Positions 43,458-53,059 are shown, counted from the stretch's first letter. The stretch is DNA of 64,000 nucleotides from CATOSD01 sp034422735 (GCA_034422735.1 DAOUJL010000076.1:21356-85355); one strand, 5' to 3'. The notes: a model not told the origin generated them from the letters alone. Numbers and translations are program-made.

Positions 43458-43863
43458 CGATAGCGGCGGGTCGTTCGTCCTGGGCTTTCTGATTGGCGGC
43501 ATCGTCGGCGCCGCCGTCGGCCTGCTGCTGGCTCCCAGGTCCGGACAGGACACCCGCGCGGAGCTCGCCGGACGCAGCGAGGCCTGGCGCAACCGCGCCG
43601 AGGAAATGGCGGCCAACCTGCGCGAAAGGGCCGCGCCGGCAGTCGACACCGCGCGCGAGCGCATCGACCCGGCCGTCGAATCCGCGCGCGAGCGCATAAC
43701 ACCCGCGGTGGAAGGCGTGCGCGAGAGGGTCACCCCCATCGTCGAGCAGGTCAACACCCGGCTGGGACGCGCGCAGGCGGCGGAAGACGGCGCTGCCGAC
43801 GTTCCCCCGGAGGGCTCTTCCAAGAACGGCGGCCTCGACCAGACCGCCGAAGAGCGCGCCTAG
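43447..43863 (+). CDS. YtxH-domain protein with apolipoprotein-like repeats
   Basis: This 138-residue protein begins with the YtxH motif GSFVLGFLIGGIVGAAVGLLLAPRSGQDTR (Gly-rich transmembrane helix plus APRSG). Residues 55-110 are a series of 11-residue amphipathic units (DTARERIDPAVESARERITPAVEGVRERVTPIVEQ) that should lie on a membrane surface or form a helical rod. YtxH proteins are linked to stress but mechanistically obscure. Together with the overlapping upstream protein, this may form a small membrane-associated pair. Confidence 0.8.
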   Translation: MASNDSGGSFVLGFLIGGIVGAAVGLLLAPRSGQDTRAELAGRSEAWRNRAEEMAANLRERAAPAVDTARERIDPAVESARERITPAVEGVRERVTPIVEQVNTRLGRAQAAEDGAADVPPEGSSKNGGLDQTAEERA

Positions 43864-43904
43864 CGCGCCGCGCCAGCCAGCCAATATACAAGCCTATCCG
43901 ATAA

Positions 43905-43945
43905 GTCCCTTCCCCCTCGACGGGGGAAGGTTAGGATGGGGGTGA
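43905..43945 (+). repeat. Hairpin-tail repeat family A, copy 11
   Basis: Loop TCGAC, canonical tail, preceded by TATCCGATAA as at 23736. It ends 24 bases before the pheA ATG and so lies in its leader. Confidence 0.92.
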
Positions 43946-43969
43946 CGAACAGGTTGTTGGGAGGACGCC

Positions 43970-44800
43970 ATGACGAAACGGCTGGCATACCTCGGACCTC
44001 CGGGAACCTACACCGAACAGGCGGCGGTGGACTACGACGCCTCCGCCCGGCTCGTGCCGTTCGTGTCCATCCCGGCCGTCGCCTCAGCCGTGAGATCGGG
44101 CTTGGCCGACGAGGGCGTGGTCCCGATTGAAAACTCCCTGGAGGGCTCCGTCACCTTCACGCTGGACCTGCTCATCAGCGAGACCGACCTCTCAGTGCGC
44201 AACGAGCTGGTGATTCCCATCGACCATTGCCTGGTCGTCGTGGCCGGCACCGACATGGAAGACGTCCGCGCCGTCTACTCCCACCCTCAGGCCCTGGGGC
44301 AGTGCCGCTCGTTCCTCGACAGGTGCTTCCCGTCGGCCCAGCAGATGGCGTCGCTGAGCACCTCCGCCGCAGTCGAGCAGATGCGCGAAAGCGACGTGCC
44401 CGCCGCCGCCATCGCCAACCGCAGGGCCGCCCACCTCTACGACGCCCACATCATAGCCACCGGCATCCAGGACAGACCCAACAACCAGACCAGGTTCGTC
44501 ATCCTCGCCCCGTCCGACCACGCCCCCACAGGCCACGACAAGACGTCGATATGCTTCTCGTTCTCGGAGGACTCGCCGGGCATGATGTACTCGGTGCTCT
44601 ACGAGATAGCCCGGCGCCAGATAAACATGACCAAGATAGAGTCGCGGCCCACCGGCGAGACCCTGGGACGCTACATCTTCCTGATCGACATCGAGGGTCA
44701 CAGGGAGGACGACATCGTACGGGACGCCCTCGACGCGATACGCTCGCAGGTGTCCATGTTCAGGATCTTCGGGTCCTACCCCACCAGACCGACGGCCTAG
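43970..44800 (+). CDS. pheA: Prephenate dehydratase
   Basis: This 276-residue enzyme converts prephenate to phenylpyruvate for phenylalanine synthesis. Catalytic domain: RLAYLGPPGTYTEQAA, GVVPIENSLEGSV (Thr/Ser substrate loop), YSHPQALGQCRSFL and the catalytic Thr in TRFVILA. A C-terminal ACT domain (TSICFSFSEDSPGMMYSVLYEIARRQINMTKIESRPT, split) gives Phe feedback control through the conserved ESRP. It is a monofunctional form without chorismate mutase. ATG 43970 follows GGGAGG. It converges on the kinase gene with a four-base stop overlap (CTAG). Confidence 0.94.
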   Translation: MTKRLAYLGPPGTYTEQAAVDYDASARLVPFVSIPAVASAVRSGLADEGVVPIENSLEGSVTFTLDLLISETDLSVRNELVIPIDHCLVVVAGTDMEDVRAVYSHPQALGQCRSFLDRCFPSAQQMASLSTSAAVEQMRESDVPAAAIANRRAAHLYDAHIIATGIQDRPNNQTRFVILAPSDHAPTGHDKTSICFSFSEDSPGMMYSVLYEIARRQINMTKIESRPTGETLGRYIFLIDIEGHREDDIVRDALDAIRSQVSMFRIFGSYPTRPTA

Positions 44801-47184
44801 CCGGCGCCTCCTAAGAGTCCCTCCCCCGTCGCCATCCGGTAGCCGACGCGGGGCTCGGTGAAGATGTACCTTGGATTGTCCGCGTCGTCCCCCAGCTTGC
44901 GGCGCAGCAGCTTCACCACGTTCCGCACCAGCCACGCTTCGCCCACCCGCCCCGGACCCCAGACCCGCTGGAGCAGCACGGCGTGGCTCAGCGTGCGAGG
45001 AGAGTAGACCGCCAACTCGTAGAGCACCGCGTACTCCGTGGCCGTAAGCTCCACCGGCTCCCCGTCCACCGTCACCCGGCGCAGGGCGTAGTCGATGCCT
45101 AGCCCCCCGACCGAGTAGGGTGACGACGGCTCTCCCTGGAAGGGGTCCAGCCGCTTCCTGAGCGCCGCCCTGATCCTCGCCGCAAGCTCCGTGGGCGAGA
45201 AGGGCTTGACCACGTAGTCGGCCGCCCCCATGTCGAGAGCACGGGCGATGGTCTCGTCCTGGCCGTACACCGACAGGAAGATGACCGGCACGTCCGCCGT
45301 CCTGCGGACGTCGTTCATCAGCTCGATGCCGTCGCTCCCCGGCAGCACCAGGTCCAGCAGGACGAGGTGGGGCTGCTCCTCATCCATGAGGCGGGGCACC
45401 TCGGCGGGGTCGCCGGTGGCGATGGGCGCATAGCCCGCGCGTGTGAGCACGTCGCGGACGTACCGCAGGTCCTGGGGGTTGTCGTCCACGGCCAGGACGC
45501 GGACCCGGGGCGTGCGCCGCGAGCCGGCAGTGGCGGCATCGGGAGCCGGAGTCGCTGACCGCTCCACCGCCGGCAGCGTGAAGGTGAACCGCGCCCCCAG
45601 GCCCGGCCCGTCGCTCTCTGCCCGGATGCGGCCCCCGTGGGCCTCCACGATGCCCTTGCAGATGGCGAGACCCAGCCCCGACCCGTCAGCGCCCGATGCC
45701 GTCGCCTCGCCGGACGCCCGCGAGAACTTGCGGAACAGCTCCGGCAGAAGCTCCGCCGGGATGCCCCGGCCCCGGTCGGCCACGGAGACGGCGACGTGTA
45801 CCCCGTCCCGCACGGCGCTCACCGTGATGGGCGACCCATCGGGCGAGTACCCGGCGGCGTTGGAGAGCAGGTTGCCCAGCACCTGGACGATGCGCCGCCT
45901 ATCGGCCATCACCTGGGGCAGGTCCGCCGCCATCTCCACCTCCAGGGGGTTCCTCGTGTTCGCGCTGCGGAACCGGTCCCCGGCCTCCTCCACCAGCGGG
46001 TGCAGCTCCGACGGCTCCGGGTCCACCGGCAGCGCCCCAGTCTGGATGCGGGCCACGTCCAGCAGGTCGCCGATGAGGTAGCGCATGTGCTCGGCCCGGT
46101 CCACGATGATGCGGTGGAACTGTCGCATCTCGGCGGGGTCCAGGTCCGCCGCCGCGTTCAGCAGCGTGGTCCCCGCGCCCATTACCGACGTCAGCGGCAT
46201 CCTCAGCTCGTGGCTCACCATGGCCAGGAACTCGGCCCGCAGCCGCTCCTGCTCCTCCAGCGGCGCCATGTCCTGTAGGGTCACGACGAAGGACGCCACG
46301 CAGCCGTCCTCTGCGTGGATGGGCGTGGCGTTGAGCAGGACGCTGACGCTGCGCCCGTCGGGGACCCTGAGCGCGATCTCCTCGGCCCGCACCGTGTCCC
46401 CGGACCTGAGCACCTCGGCCAGGGGCAGCTCCGCGAGGGAGACCTCCCGTCCGTCGGCCCGCACGCAGGTCACCACCCCCAGCAGGTCCTCCGCCGTCTG
46501 CTCCCCCTCCCGCAGTCCGTCCACGATGCGCAGGGCCTCCCGGTTGACGGACAAGAGAGTGCCGGTGTGGGCGTCGATTACGACGACTCCCACGGGCGAG
46601 GTGTTCACCAGCGTCTCCAGGTCCGCCCTGGCCTGCCGCTCCTCCCGGTAGGCGCGGGCGTTGGCGATGACCAGCGCCGCCTGGGAGGCGAACATCACCA
46701 GCGTCTCCTCGTCCTCTTGCGTGAACTCCTTCCCGTCCTCCCGGTCGCCCACGAAGACGTGCCCCACCCGGACGCCCCGGTGGAACATGGGCGAAGCCAT
46801 GAATCGGAACACCCCCACCGGCAGGGGGATTCTGAACTCCGTGAAGCCCAATTCCCGAACGTGCGCCGCCAGGTCGGGAACCCTCATGGGCTCGGAGATG
46901 CCGGTCAGCGCCTGGAAGATGCCCAGCCCATCCGGCATCAGCCATAGCCGCTCCGACTCCTCAGCCGTCAGTCCTGACGACAGGAAGTCCTGCACCCCGC
47001 CCCCGTCGTCCAGCAGCGTCATCACGCCGTAGCGGGCGGAGGTCAGGGACCGGGCGGAGTCCAGCACCCCCTGGAGCACCTGGTCGAAGTCCAGGCTCTC
47101 GTTGATGCGCCGGCTGGCCTCGCTCAGGCGCGACAGGCGCTCCCGCAGCGACTCGATCTCCCGATCCCGCTGGTCTGACAGCAT
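44797..47184 (-). CDS. Single-chain two-component regulator: GAF-PAS-HisKA-HATPase-REC-wHTH
   Basis: This 795-residue protein has an N-terminal coiled coil and GAF domain (about 25-190) and a PAS-like domain (about 200-310). HisKA follows with SHELRMPLTSVMG (phospho-His about 327), then HATPase with VLGNLLSNAAGYSP, DRGRGIPAELLPELF and GSGLGLAICKGIVEAHGG. REC begins VRVLAVDDNPQD, with phospho-Asp in VLLDLVLPGSDG and Lys in YVVKPFSP. The C-terminal OmpR-type winged helix (VELTATEYAVLYELA, VRNVVKLLRRKLGDD, VGYRM) should bind DNA. Sensor, receiver and output are thus one protein. ATG 47184 follows GGAGGAGG. No transmembrane helix, so it is a cytosolic sensor. It is divergent from the secreted-protein genes at 47565 and 49398, which are plausible targets. 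Confidence 0.9.
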   Translation of the reverse strand: MLSDQRDREIESLRERLSRLSEASRRINESLDFDQVLQGVLDSARSLTSARYGVMTLLDDGGGVQDFLSSGLTAEESERLWLMPDGLGIFQALTGISEPMRVPDLAAHVRELGFTEFRIPLPVGVFRFMASPMFHRGVRVGHVFVGDREDGKEFTQEDEETLVMFASQAALVIANARAYREERQARADLETLVNTSPVGVVVIDAHTGTLLSVNREALRIVDGLREGEQTAEDLLGVVTCVRADGREVSLAELPLAEVLRSGDTVRAEEIALRVPDGRSVSVLLNATPIHAEDGCVASFVVTLQDMAPLEEQERLRAEFLAMVSHELRMPLTSVMGAGTTLLNAAADLDPAEMRQFHRIIVDRAEHMRYLIGDLLDVARIQTGALPVDPEPSELHPLVEEAGDRFRSANTRNPLEVEMAADLPQVMADRRRIVQVLGNLLSNAAGYSPDGSPITVSAVRDGVHVAVSVADRGRGIPAELLPELFRKFSRASGEATASGADGSGLGLAICKGIVEAHGGRIRAESDGPGLGARFTFTLPAVERSATPAPDAATAGSRRTPRVRVLAVDDNPQDLRYVRDVLTRAGYAPIATGDPAEVPRLMDEEQPHLVLLDLVLPGSDGIELMNDVRRTADVPVIFLSVYGQDETIARALDMGAADYVVKPFSPTELAARIRAALRKRLDPFQGEPSSPYSVGGLGIDYALRRVTVDGEPVELTATEYAVLYELAVYSPRTLSHAVLLQRVWGPGRVGEAWLVRNVVKLLRRKLGDDADNPRYIFTEPRVGYRMATGEGLLGGAG

Positions 47185-47564
47185 CGTATCCTCCTCCCGG
47201 CCTGTACGCAGCCGTGCCTCCGCGCGGCCACGACACCCGAGGAAATCCGACGGAAACATATAATAACCTATACAAAACCGATAGTAAACAATACGCACAC
47301 AATATAGACGGTCTGGTAAGGTAGTCCACTGGGACCCACGGAACTCGTTCATCCCAGTAATCGTACTCGAAGTGGTATGTCGTCTCCTGTAGTGAGACTT
47401 CGTATCGCTATTTGACACAGATTAGGAGGCGCTCGACAGGGCATCAGGGCCACGTTAGCGGTCCTGCTTTCGCCCTAATAATTGATACTGCATATCAACG
47501 AAGTTAGAACGGACGACAACACACACGGAAGAAAATCACACAGAGGAGAAACTCAAACCCCACG
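47185..47564. other. AT-rich divergent regulatory region
   Basis: No gene is seen. The stretch is far more AT-rich than its surroundings (for example 47255-47310) and separates the kinase/regulator from the secreted-protein genes. It contains an inverted repeat at 47482-47498 and several AT-rich hexamers, but no single convincing promoter. Confidence 0.5.
47482..47498. promoter_or_regulatory. Candidate operator, perfect 6-bp inverted repeat
   Basis: TTGATA-CTGCA-TATCAA, in the gap between the DNA-binding histidine kinase and the secreted-protein gene, 66 bases before ATG 47565. Confidence 0.4.
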
Positions 47565-49265
47565 ATGGATACCATAATCAACACACCCAAGCGCTTCAAG
47601 CTCTTCGCGGCGGGGTTGACCCTGGCCGCCCTGGCAATCACCCTGCTGGCGGTGACCTTCGCCACCGACCCGGCCCAGGCCCAGGCCCCGCCCGGCGGCG
47701 GCGGCGACACCGGCGGCAGCACCGGCGGCGGCACTGACGTCCCTCAACTCTGCGGCCCCGGCCAGGACCACTTCCCCGAAGACCCGGATGAGGTCGTCAG
47801 CGAGGGCCACTACGCCCTCTTCGACGCCTACTGGCAGCCGGGCGGCGCCATCAGGCCCGGCGCCCTGAACGACAACCTCTGCCCGCCTGCGGCTGCGCAT
47901 ACCGATGTGACCGTCGACGGGGTAACGAAAGAAGTCACCACCCGCTCCCCGTCCAAAATCGACGTCCGCACCACCATCATCCAGGTGAAGGACACGCACA
48001 AGACGGACGTGGTGGCCACCAACGCGGCGGCCGGCACCACCAAGCTCTCGCTGGAGAAGTACGATGAGGTCCGCGCGGCTCTGGGTATTGCAGACGGTGC
48101 CCCCGTGCCCGCCGGAACCAAGGTCTGGTGGCTGCGATTGGAGGACTCCGCCCTCGGCACCGATCCCTCGAACCTGGTGATGGGCTTCTCCACCGGCTTG
48201 CTGGACGGGGATCACTGGCAGAATCCCAAGACCGATGAGCATGGCAATCATCTGCCAGCCTTCCAGTACGAGATGGAGTCGGTGCGGGTCATAGGCCCGA
48301 ATCCCGCCGCCCTGCCCCACGTGCTCACCTACTGGGAACCCGACCTCTGGGAGGAAAACAACAGGGCAGAGGTCGTGTGGAACGGCCTCGACACCGACAT
48401 CAACTCGATGCCCATGGAGGCCGGGGAGTACGAGCACCTGGAATGGGTCTTCACCAAGCCCGGCACCTACATCCTGCAGGTCCACCTCAAGGGCCACGTG
48501 CGCCACACAAAGCCGTCCGACTGGGATGACATCCGGGACGGCACATGGAAGGCGCTCACTGTGGACGAGACGGTCACCAGCGAGGTGAAGCGGTTCGTCT
48601 TCCAGGTGGGCGACCTGCACGTCAACGCCCAGCCCCATTTCGGGTACCATCGCTCCGTGGATCACCTGGCGCGCTGGGGTACCAAGGTGGGTGCCCCCAT
48701 CCCCGTGTACGGCGGGGACCATGATCAGTTGCACTATGGCCTGGTAGGCGAGGGAAGCGACAACTTCAAGGTCATACCGGCGCCGACAGACTACGTGGGC
48801 AGCGCCGTCCAGTTGGTGGTGGCCGAGTATGGCACTCTGGGGAGTCAGCTTTTGGATGAGCCGGCCCAATTTGACCTGCAACTCCGCATCAAGGACAAAC
48901 GCGACATCGAAAACCACGCCGATAACGTGATCGACGACGTGGTGCCGGTGCGGGTCACGGTGACGACCACCGATCCGTGGGCAAGCCTCAAGTTCCTGAA
49001 CGAGAATCCACGCGTTGGCGACCAGGTTAAAGTGGTCGTTGATATCCGCAACGGACGCCCAGGAAGGCATCAGTACAAGCTGTACACCATCGGGAACGGC
49101 GGAACCTACAATTTGCTCGAGGAAGCTGAGAGCACCCAAATGGCCCACGAGTTCACCATTACACGCGCAGCTGCGGGGTCAGTGACCTACGCTGTCGAGG
49201 TGCACCATGGGGATAACGGTCCAGTGTACCGATCGCCCCTGTACCCCATAACCTGGCGACACTGA
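47565..49265 (+). CDS. Secreted surface protein with wall-repeat-like domain
   Basis: This 566-residue protein has an N-terminal signal segment (about 12-41: LFAAGLTLAALAITLLAV...AQAQA), then a Gly-rich linker (GGGGDTGGSTGGGTD). It shows no catalytic motifs. The EYEHLEWVFTKPGTYILQVHLKGHV segment (about 287-311) resembles the choice-of-anchor/actinobacterial surface repeat HxHxNWxFTxPGxY. The rest (YGLVGEGSDNFKVIPAP, QLVVAEYGTL, DPWASLKFLNENPRVGDQVKVVVDI) reads as immunoglobulin-like or cadherin-like beta domains. There is no transmembrane anchor at the C-terminus (ending YPITWRH). Likely an exported structural or binding protein. Confidence 0.7.
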   Translation: MDTIINTPKRFKLFAAGLTLAALAITLLAVTFATDPAQAQAPPGGGGDTGGSTGGGTDVPQLCGPGQDHFPEDPDEVVSEGHYALFDAYWQPGGAIRPGALNDNLCPPAAAHTDVTVDGVTKEVTTRSPSKIDVRTTIIQVKDTHKTDVVATNAAAGTTKLSLEKYDEVRAALGIADGAPVPAGTKVWWLRLEDSALGTDPSNLVMGFSTGLLDGDHWQNPKTDEHGNHLPAFQYEMESVRVIGPNPAALPHVLTYWEPDLWEENNRAEVVWNGLDTDINSMPMEAGEYEHLEWVFTKPGTYILQVHLKGHVRHTKPSDWDDIRDGTWKALTVDETVTSEVKRFVFQVGDLHVNAQPHFGYHRSVDHLARWGTKVGAPIPVYGGDHDQLHYGLVGEGSDNFKVIPAPTDYVGSAVQLVVAEYGTLGSQLLDEPAQFDLQLRIKDKRDIENHADNVIDDVVPVRVTVTTTDPWASLKFLNENPRVGDQVKVVVDIRNGRPGRHQYKLYTIGNGGTYNLLEEAESTQMAHEFTITRAAAGSVTYAVEVHHGDNGPVYRSPLYPITWRH

Positions 49266-49282
49266 TCCAGCCCGCTCTCTGA

Positions 49283-49329
49283 CCGACGCCGGGCAGGGGA
49301 TCCGGCGCCGCCTTTCCCGGCGGCGTCGG
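49283..49329 (+). terminator. GC-rich stem-loop between secreted-protein genes
   Basis: CCGACGCCG...CGGCGTCGG with an alternative inner stem CGCCGCC/GGCGGCG. No T-tract; it may be a processing or attenuation site. Confidence 0.4.
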
Positions 49330-49397
49330 GTCTGCCACCCGGCCCCAGCATCCGACGATCCTGAACCCGTGGGCCTTAGCCCCCCCAAGGTGTAACC

Positions 49398-52300
49398 GTG
49401 TGCTCTATGCGTCTTCTGCGATCCTTCCGTTGGCTCCTGCGCCTGATGCCGCTGCTGGTGATAGCGCCGGCAGCGCTCCTGCTGAACGACGGCGGCGCGG
49501 TTGGCGCGCAGGATGGGCGGCAGCCCATCCCAGTCGTTCGAGACCTGTCGATTAAAATTACTGACGACAATACTCGAAACATTACAATCTATATTTATAA
49601 TCACTCCATCATTCCAATGCGGAACGTGCGGGTCAGACTGACAACCGAGCCGCCAGCCGCGCGGGAATATTTGACATCTGGCAGCAGATTTGACCCGGCT
49701 GTATACGACGCCTCCAGCGGCATATTGACAATTCCCGAAGTACCTGTTGCTCCTCTATCAGATTTACAACCTATGGGTCGCAGTATCGCTTATGGCCCTG
49801 CATATAGTAGGCGGATTAATGCTGCTAGATCCATAGGAATTGTCAAGGTTCGCGCCGAAATCATCGGTTCGGTGCCCGCGGAAAGCTCGACGCACCTCGA
49901 CAATAACCAGGCGGAGTTCTGGGCTAATTTTACTACCCGTGGGGAATTCCATGTTCGTTCCAACACGGCAATCTCAGTGGACGTGGTCAATAGGTCGCCG
50001 GCACAAGGTGAAAATTACGCTTTCGAAGTGAATGCCGTACCAGATACGGCAACAAATGATGATACCGCTAATGAAGACGCGGACGTGGTGGTGAAGGTCG
50101 CCCTTTCGGAGGGACTTGCCTTCGCCTCGGGCCAGAGCGCGTCGACGAGCACCTCCTTTTCCCGGACTTCCGCGACCACCGGCCTCTGGCGCCTGGGCTC
50201 CGGGGAGAGGGTGCCGGGGACGCTGCGCGTTCCGGTGCGGTTGTCCACCGACGCCGGCGCTGCGCCACCACTGAATCGCCGGTGCCTGTCCGCCCAAATC
50301 GTGAGCAGCCGCCCCACTCCACATCCCAGACTGGGCGGGCTGCACACCGAGTGCCTTGGGGCGAAAAAGGCTTTGCTGATCTCCGATGGCGACGCGAGTA
50401 TAAACTTTACGCTCTGCCGGGCTCCAGTGGTCCATCCCTGTAGGGAGGGTGATGAAACCACCCTGATCATGACAGTGGATGTCACGACCCCCCAAGGCAC
50501 CCAGCGTTACCGGCCGGAGGACGTGATCTTCCTGGTGGATCCGGTGGCGCATCAGAGTGCCGGCACACTTGGCGACGTAACCTGGTCGTGGTCAACCGGA
50601 CATACCTATTCATGCGGACATGGTAATGACTGTAGTTTGCCGGGTGTGAAGTTGACCCACGGTACGACAAGACACACCGTCGGTAGAGCCCGCAAGTTCA
50701 CATTCAGCGACGTCACTCCACAGGAGAGGCCAGGAACGATAGCCGTAATGTACCGCTGGTTTGCTAATGGCGTCATAAATTATCACGAAGCATTGAACCC
50801 CGCGAAAAGTGATAAGCGGACTGAATCTATAGATGATACAACGACGACTTATGATTTCACACGAATCGTCGTATTCAGCGCACCGGGCGTGTATAAAGTC
50901 AATGAGGGGCGCGAGTTCATTCGCATAGCTGACAGTAAAATGTTCTCGGCGAGCGCCACCTTTACCTATGTCGTGGGCGCCGTCACGGACCTGCAGGTGC
51001 ATGACGCGGTCCTGCACGGCACCCTTCCCGAGGGTCAACAGGCGTACACCCTGCGCGCTGAGAACAACCGGGAGGAGACCGTCGAGCAGGTTGAGGTCGC
51101 GCTGACCGGCGTGCCCCGGGGGGCGATACCGGAAGTCAGCAGCGACGGCGGCCGCTACGACCGTGGAGCCTGCGACGAGAACGGCCTCTGCGAAGGCATA
51201 TGGAAAATCGGCGAGTTGGAGGGCCGGGAGGAGCGGTATCTCAGCGGCCGCAGCGACGGGCCGACGCTGACCCTGCTGGTGGACGGCGACGACCCCAAGC
51301 CCATCACCGCGACCATCACCAGCACGCAGACCCGGACGGTGATGGTCGGGGGGAACACCTACACCTACGGGGGAATGGACTTGGACGACTCCAACAGCAA
51401 GGACGTGAGCGTCGCCGTCGGCACGGGCCGCGGGGAGCCTGATCCCGAAGTTCCCGTGTCCCTGCGGGTTGACCAATTGGGCCGGATCGCCCTACTGCGC
51501 TGGGACGCGGTGGAGAAAGTGAGCCGCTGGCCGGTGGCATTTTACCAGGTGCAGCGGGGCAACCAGGTCCTGGACGTTGAGGCCAGGGAACCCCTGTACC
51601 TGGACCTGCGGGAGCGCGGCGGGAACTCCGTCTATCGAGTGCGGGCGGTGAACGAGTTTGGAGACCCCGGGCCGTGGTCCCTGCCCGCGGGAGGAAGCGA
51701 CGTGCTGGCGCAAACGGCGGAGTTGGCCGCGCCCACGAGCCCCACCGCGACGGTGGCCCACGGCGTAGGCCGCATCGACCTGAGCTGGTTTGCGCCGGCG
51801 GGGGAGACCGGCCTGCGCTACCGTATCGAGTATGCCACCGACGTGGCCGGCTTCTGGCGGAGCCTGGCCCGCAGTCACAGCGGCACCACCTACTCCCACC
51901 CCGGCCTGCTTTCGGGCGTCACCTACCACTACCGGGTGGCGGCGGTCAGGGGCAACCTCGTCAGCCCGTGGGCCTACGTCCAGGCAACCACCGAAAGCGT
52001 GGAGGACAGCGCGGTCTATGTCCCCGGGTGGCCGATGAACCTGCGGTTCACCAGGATAGACCGCACCGCGGTGACCCTGGCCTGGGACCCGCCGGCGGAC
52101 GACGGCCGCAGCCGGGTGACGGGTTACGAGTACCGCGTGTTCGGCCCCTGCCCGTCCGGCGCGGACGCGGTGTGCGACATCGTCGCTCCCACCCGTGTCA
52201 GCGGCACCTCGCGGAGCATCTCCGGGCTGAACCGGGAAGGCACGTACCAGTTCGAGGTGCGCGCCCTCAACGCCGTGGGTGCCGGGGACTGGTCCCCCGG

Positions 52301-52790
52301 AGGGATCACCAAGGACGTCGGCCCCGCCACCGCTGGCGGCGGGAGTGTCGTCCTGAGCCCCTCTCGGCTGACGGTGACCGAGGGCGGCGAGGCCACCTAC
52401 CGGGTCAAGCTGAGCCGCGCGCCGACCATGCCGTTGTTCGTCACGCTGCACTGGGATGGGACCGGCAACGAGAACCTGGGCGGCGAGCTGCCGTTCCAGC
52501 AGTTCAAGATACTGCTGCCCAGCGGCTACGACACCGCCGGCCTGCCGGAGTGGTGCGACGGCATCCGCCTCGACTGGGATGAAGCCTACGCCTGGAACGT
52601 GGGCGTGCCCATCACCGTGGCGGCCGCGGAGGACGACGACTCGGACCACGAGACTCTGACCATCCTGCACTCCATCTACACGCTGTCGGCGGAGTGCCTG
52701 AATATGGATCCGGATGAATGGGCGGAGGACCCGGTGTACGACGGGATGGACGCCCCCGCCCTGCAGGTCACCGAGCGAGACAACGACTAG
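49398..52790 (+). CDS. Large secreted fibronectin type III / Calx-beta protein
   Basis: This 1130-residue protein has a signal segment (about 8-40) followed by adhesin-like beta domains. Two fibronectin type III domains lie at about 770-870 (DLSWFAPAGETGLRYRIEYATD, GLLSGVTYHYRVAAVRG) and 875-970 (TRIDRTAVTLAWDPPADDGRSRVTGYEYRVF, NREGTYQFEVRALNAVGAGDWS). A Calx-beta-like module (LTVTEGGEATYRVKLSRAP) ends the protein. Middle repeats (YTLRAENNREETVEQVEVALTGVP) look like CARDB-type domains. The first 600 bases of the gene are notably more AT-rich than the rest. No sortase motif or transmembrane helix. GTG 49398 start. Confidence 0.8.
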   Translation: MCSMRLLRSFRWLLRLMPLLVIAPAALLLNDGGAVGAQDGRQPIPVVRDLSIKITDDNTRNITIYIYNHSIIPMRNVRVRLTTEPPAAREYLTSGSRFDPAVYDASSGILTIPEVPVAPLSDLQPMGRSIAYGPAYSRRINAARSIGIVKVRAEIIGSVPAESSTHLDNNQAEFWANFTTRGEFHVRSNTAISVDVVNRSPAQGENYAFEVNAVPDTATNDDTANEDADVVVKVALSEGLAFASGQSASTSTSFSRTSATTGLWRLGSGERVPGTLRVPVRLSTDAGAAPPLNRRCLSAQIVSSRPTPHPRLGGLHTECLGAKKALLISDGDASINFTLCRAPVVHPCREGDETTLIMTVDVTTPQGTQRYRPEDVIFLVDPVAHQSAGTLGDVTWSWSTGHTYSCGHGNDCSLPGVKLTHGTTRHTVGRARKFTFSDVTPQERPGTIAVMYRWFANGVINYHEALNPAKSDKRTESIDDTTTTYDFTRIVVFSAPGVYKVNEGREFIRIADSKMFSASATFTYVVGAVTDLQVHDAVLHGTLPEGQQAYTLRAENNREETVEQVEVALTGVPRGAIPEVSSDGGRYDRGACDENGLCEGIWKIGELEGREERYLSGRSDGPTLTLLVDGDDPKPITATITSTQTRTVMVGGNTYTYGGMDLDDSNSKDVSVAVGTGRGEPDPEVPVSLRVDQLGRIALLRWDAVEKVSRWPVAFYQVQRGNQVLDVEAREPLYLDLRERGGNSVYRVRAVNEFGDPGPWSLPAGGSDVLAQTAELAAPTSPTATVAHGVGRIDLSWFAPAGETGLRYRIEYATDVAGFWRSLARSHSGTTYSHPGLLSGVTYHYRVAAVRGNLVSPWAYVQATTESVEDSAVYVPGWPMNLRFTRIDRTAVTLAWDPPADDGRSRVTGYEYRVFGPCPSGADAVCDIVAPTRVSGTSRSISGLNREGTYQFEVRALNAVGAGDWSPGGITKDVGPATAGGGSVVLSPSRLTVTEGGEATYRVKLSRAPTMPLFVTLHWDGTGNENLGGELPFQQFKILLPSGYDTAGLPEWCDGIRLDWDEAYAWNVGVPITVAAAEDDDSDHETLTILHSIYTLSAECLNMDPDEWAEDPVYDGMDAPALQVTERDND

Positions 52791-52810
52791 GGCCAGCGAG
52801 TGGTCAGTGA

Positions 52811-53059
52811 TCAGAAGAGACGGCCCGCCTCGGCGATGAGATTTACGAGCGGGACATCCGGCCACAGGTCGAGGCCGACCACCATGGAGAGATAGTCGCC
52901 ATCAACGTGGACAGCGGCGACTACGCCATTGATGACACCGGTCTGGCCGCATCGGAACGCCTGCTGGCCCAGGACCCAAGCGCCGATATCTGGTGTCTTA
53001 GAATCGGATACGGGGCGCTGCGCACCTTCGGAGCCGGTTCATTGCGGAGGACCGGGTGA
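52811..53059 (+). pseudogene. Remnant of small upstream partner of clan AA protease
   Basis: Frame 2 is open from the TGA at 52808. It reads GDEIYERDIRPQVEADHHGEIVAINVDSGDYAIDDTGLAASERLLAQDPSADIWCLRIGYGALRTFG and stops at 53059. This matches a family of short proteins typically paired with clan AA retroviral-type aspartic proteases. No start codon is available before the conserved region, so the 5' end has been lost. Confidence 0.65.
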
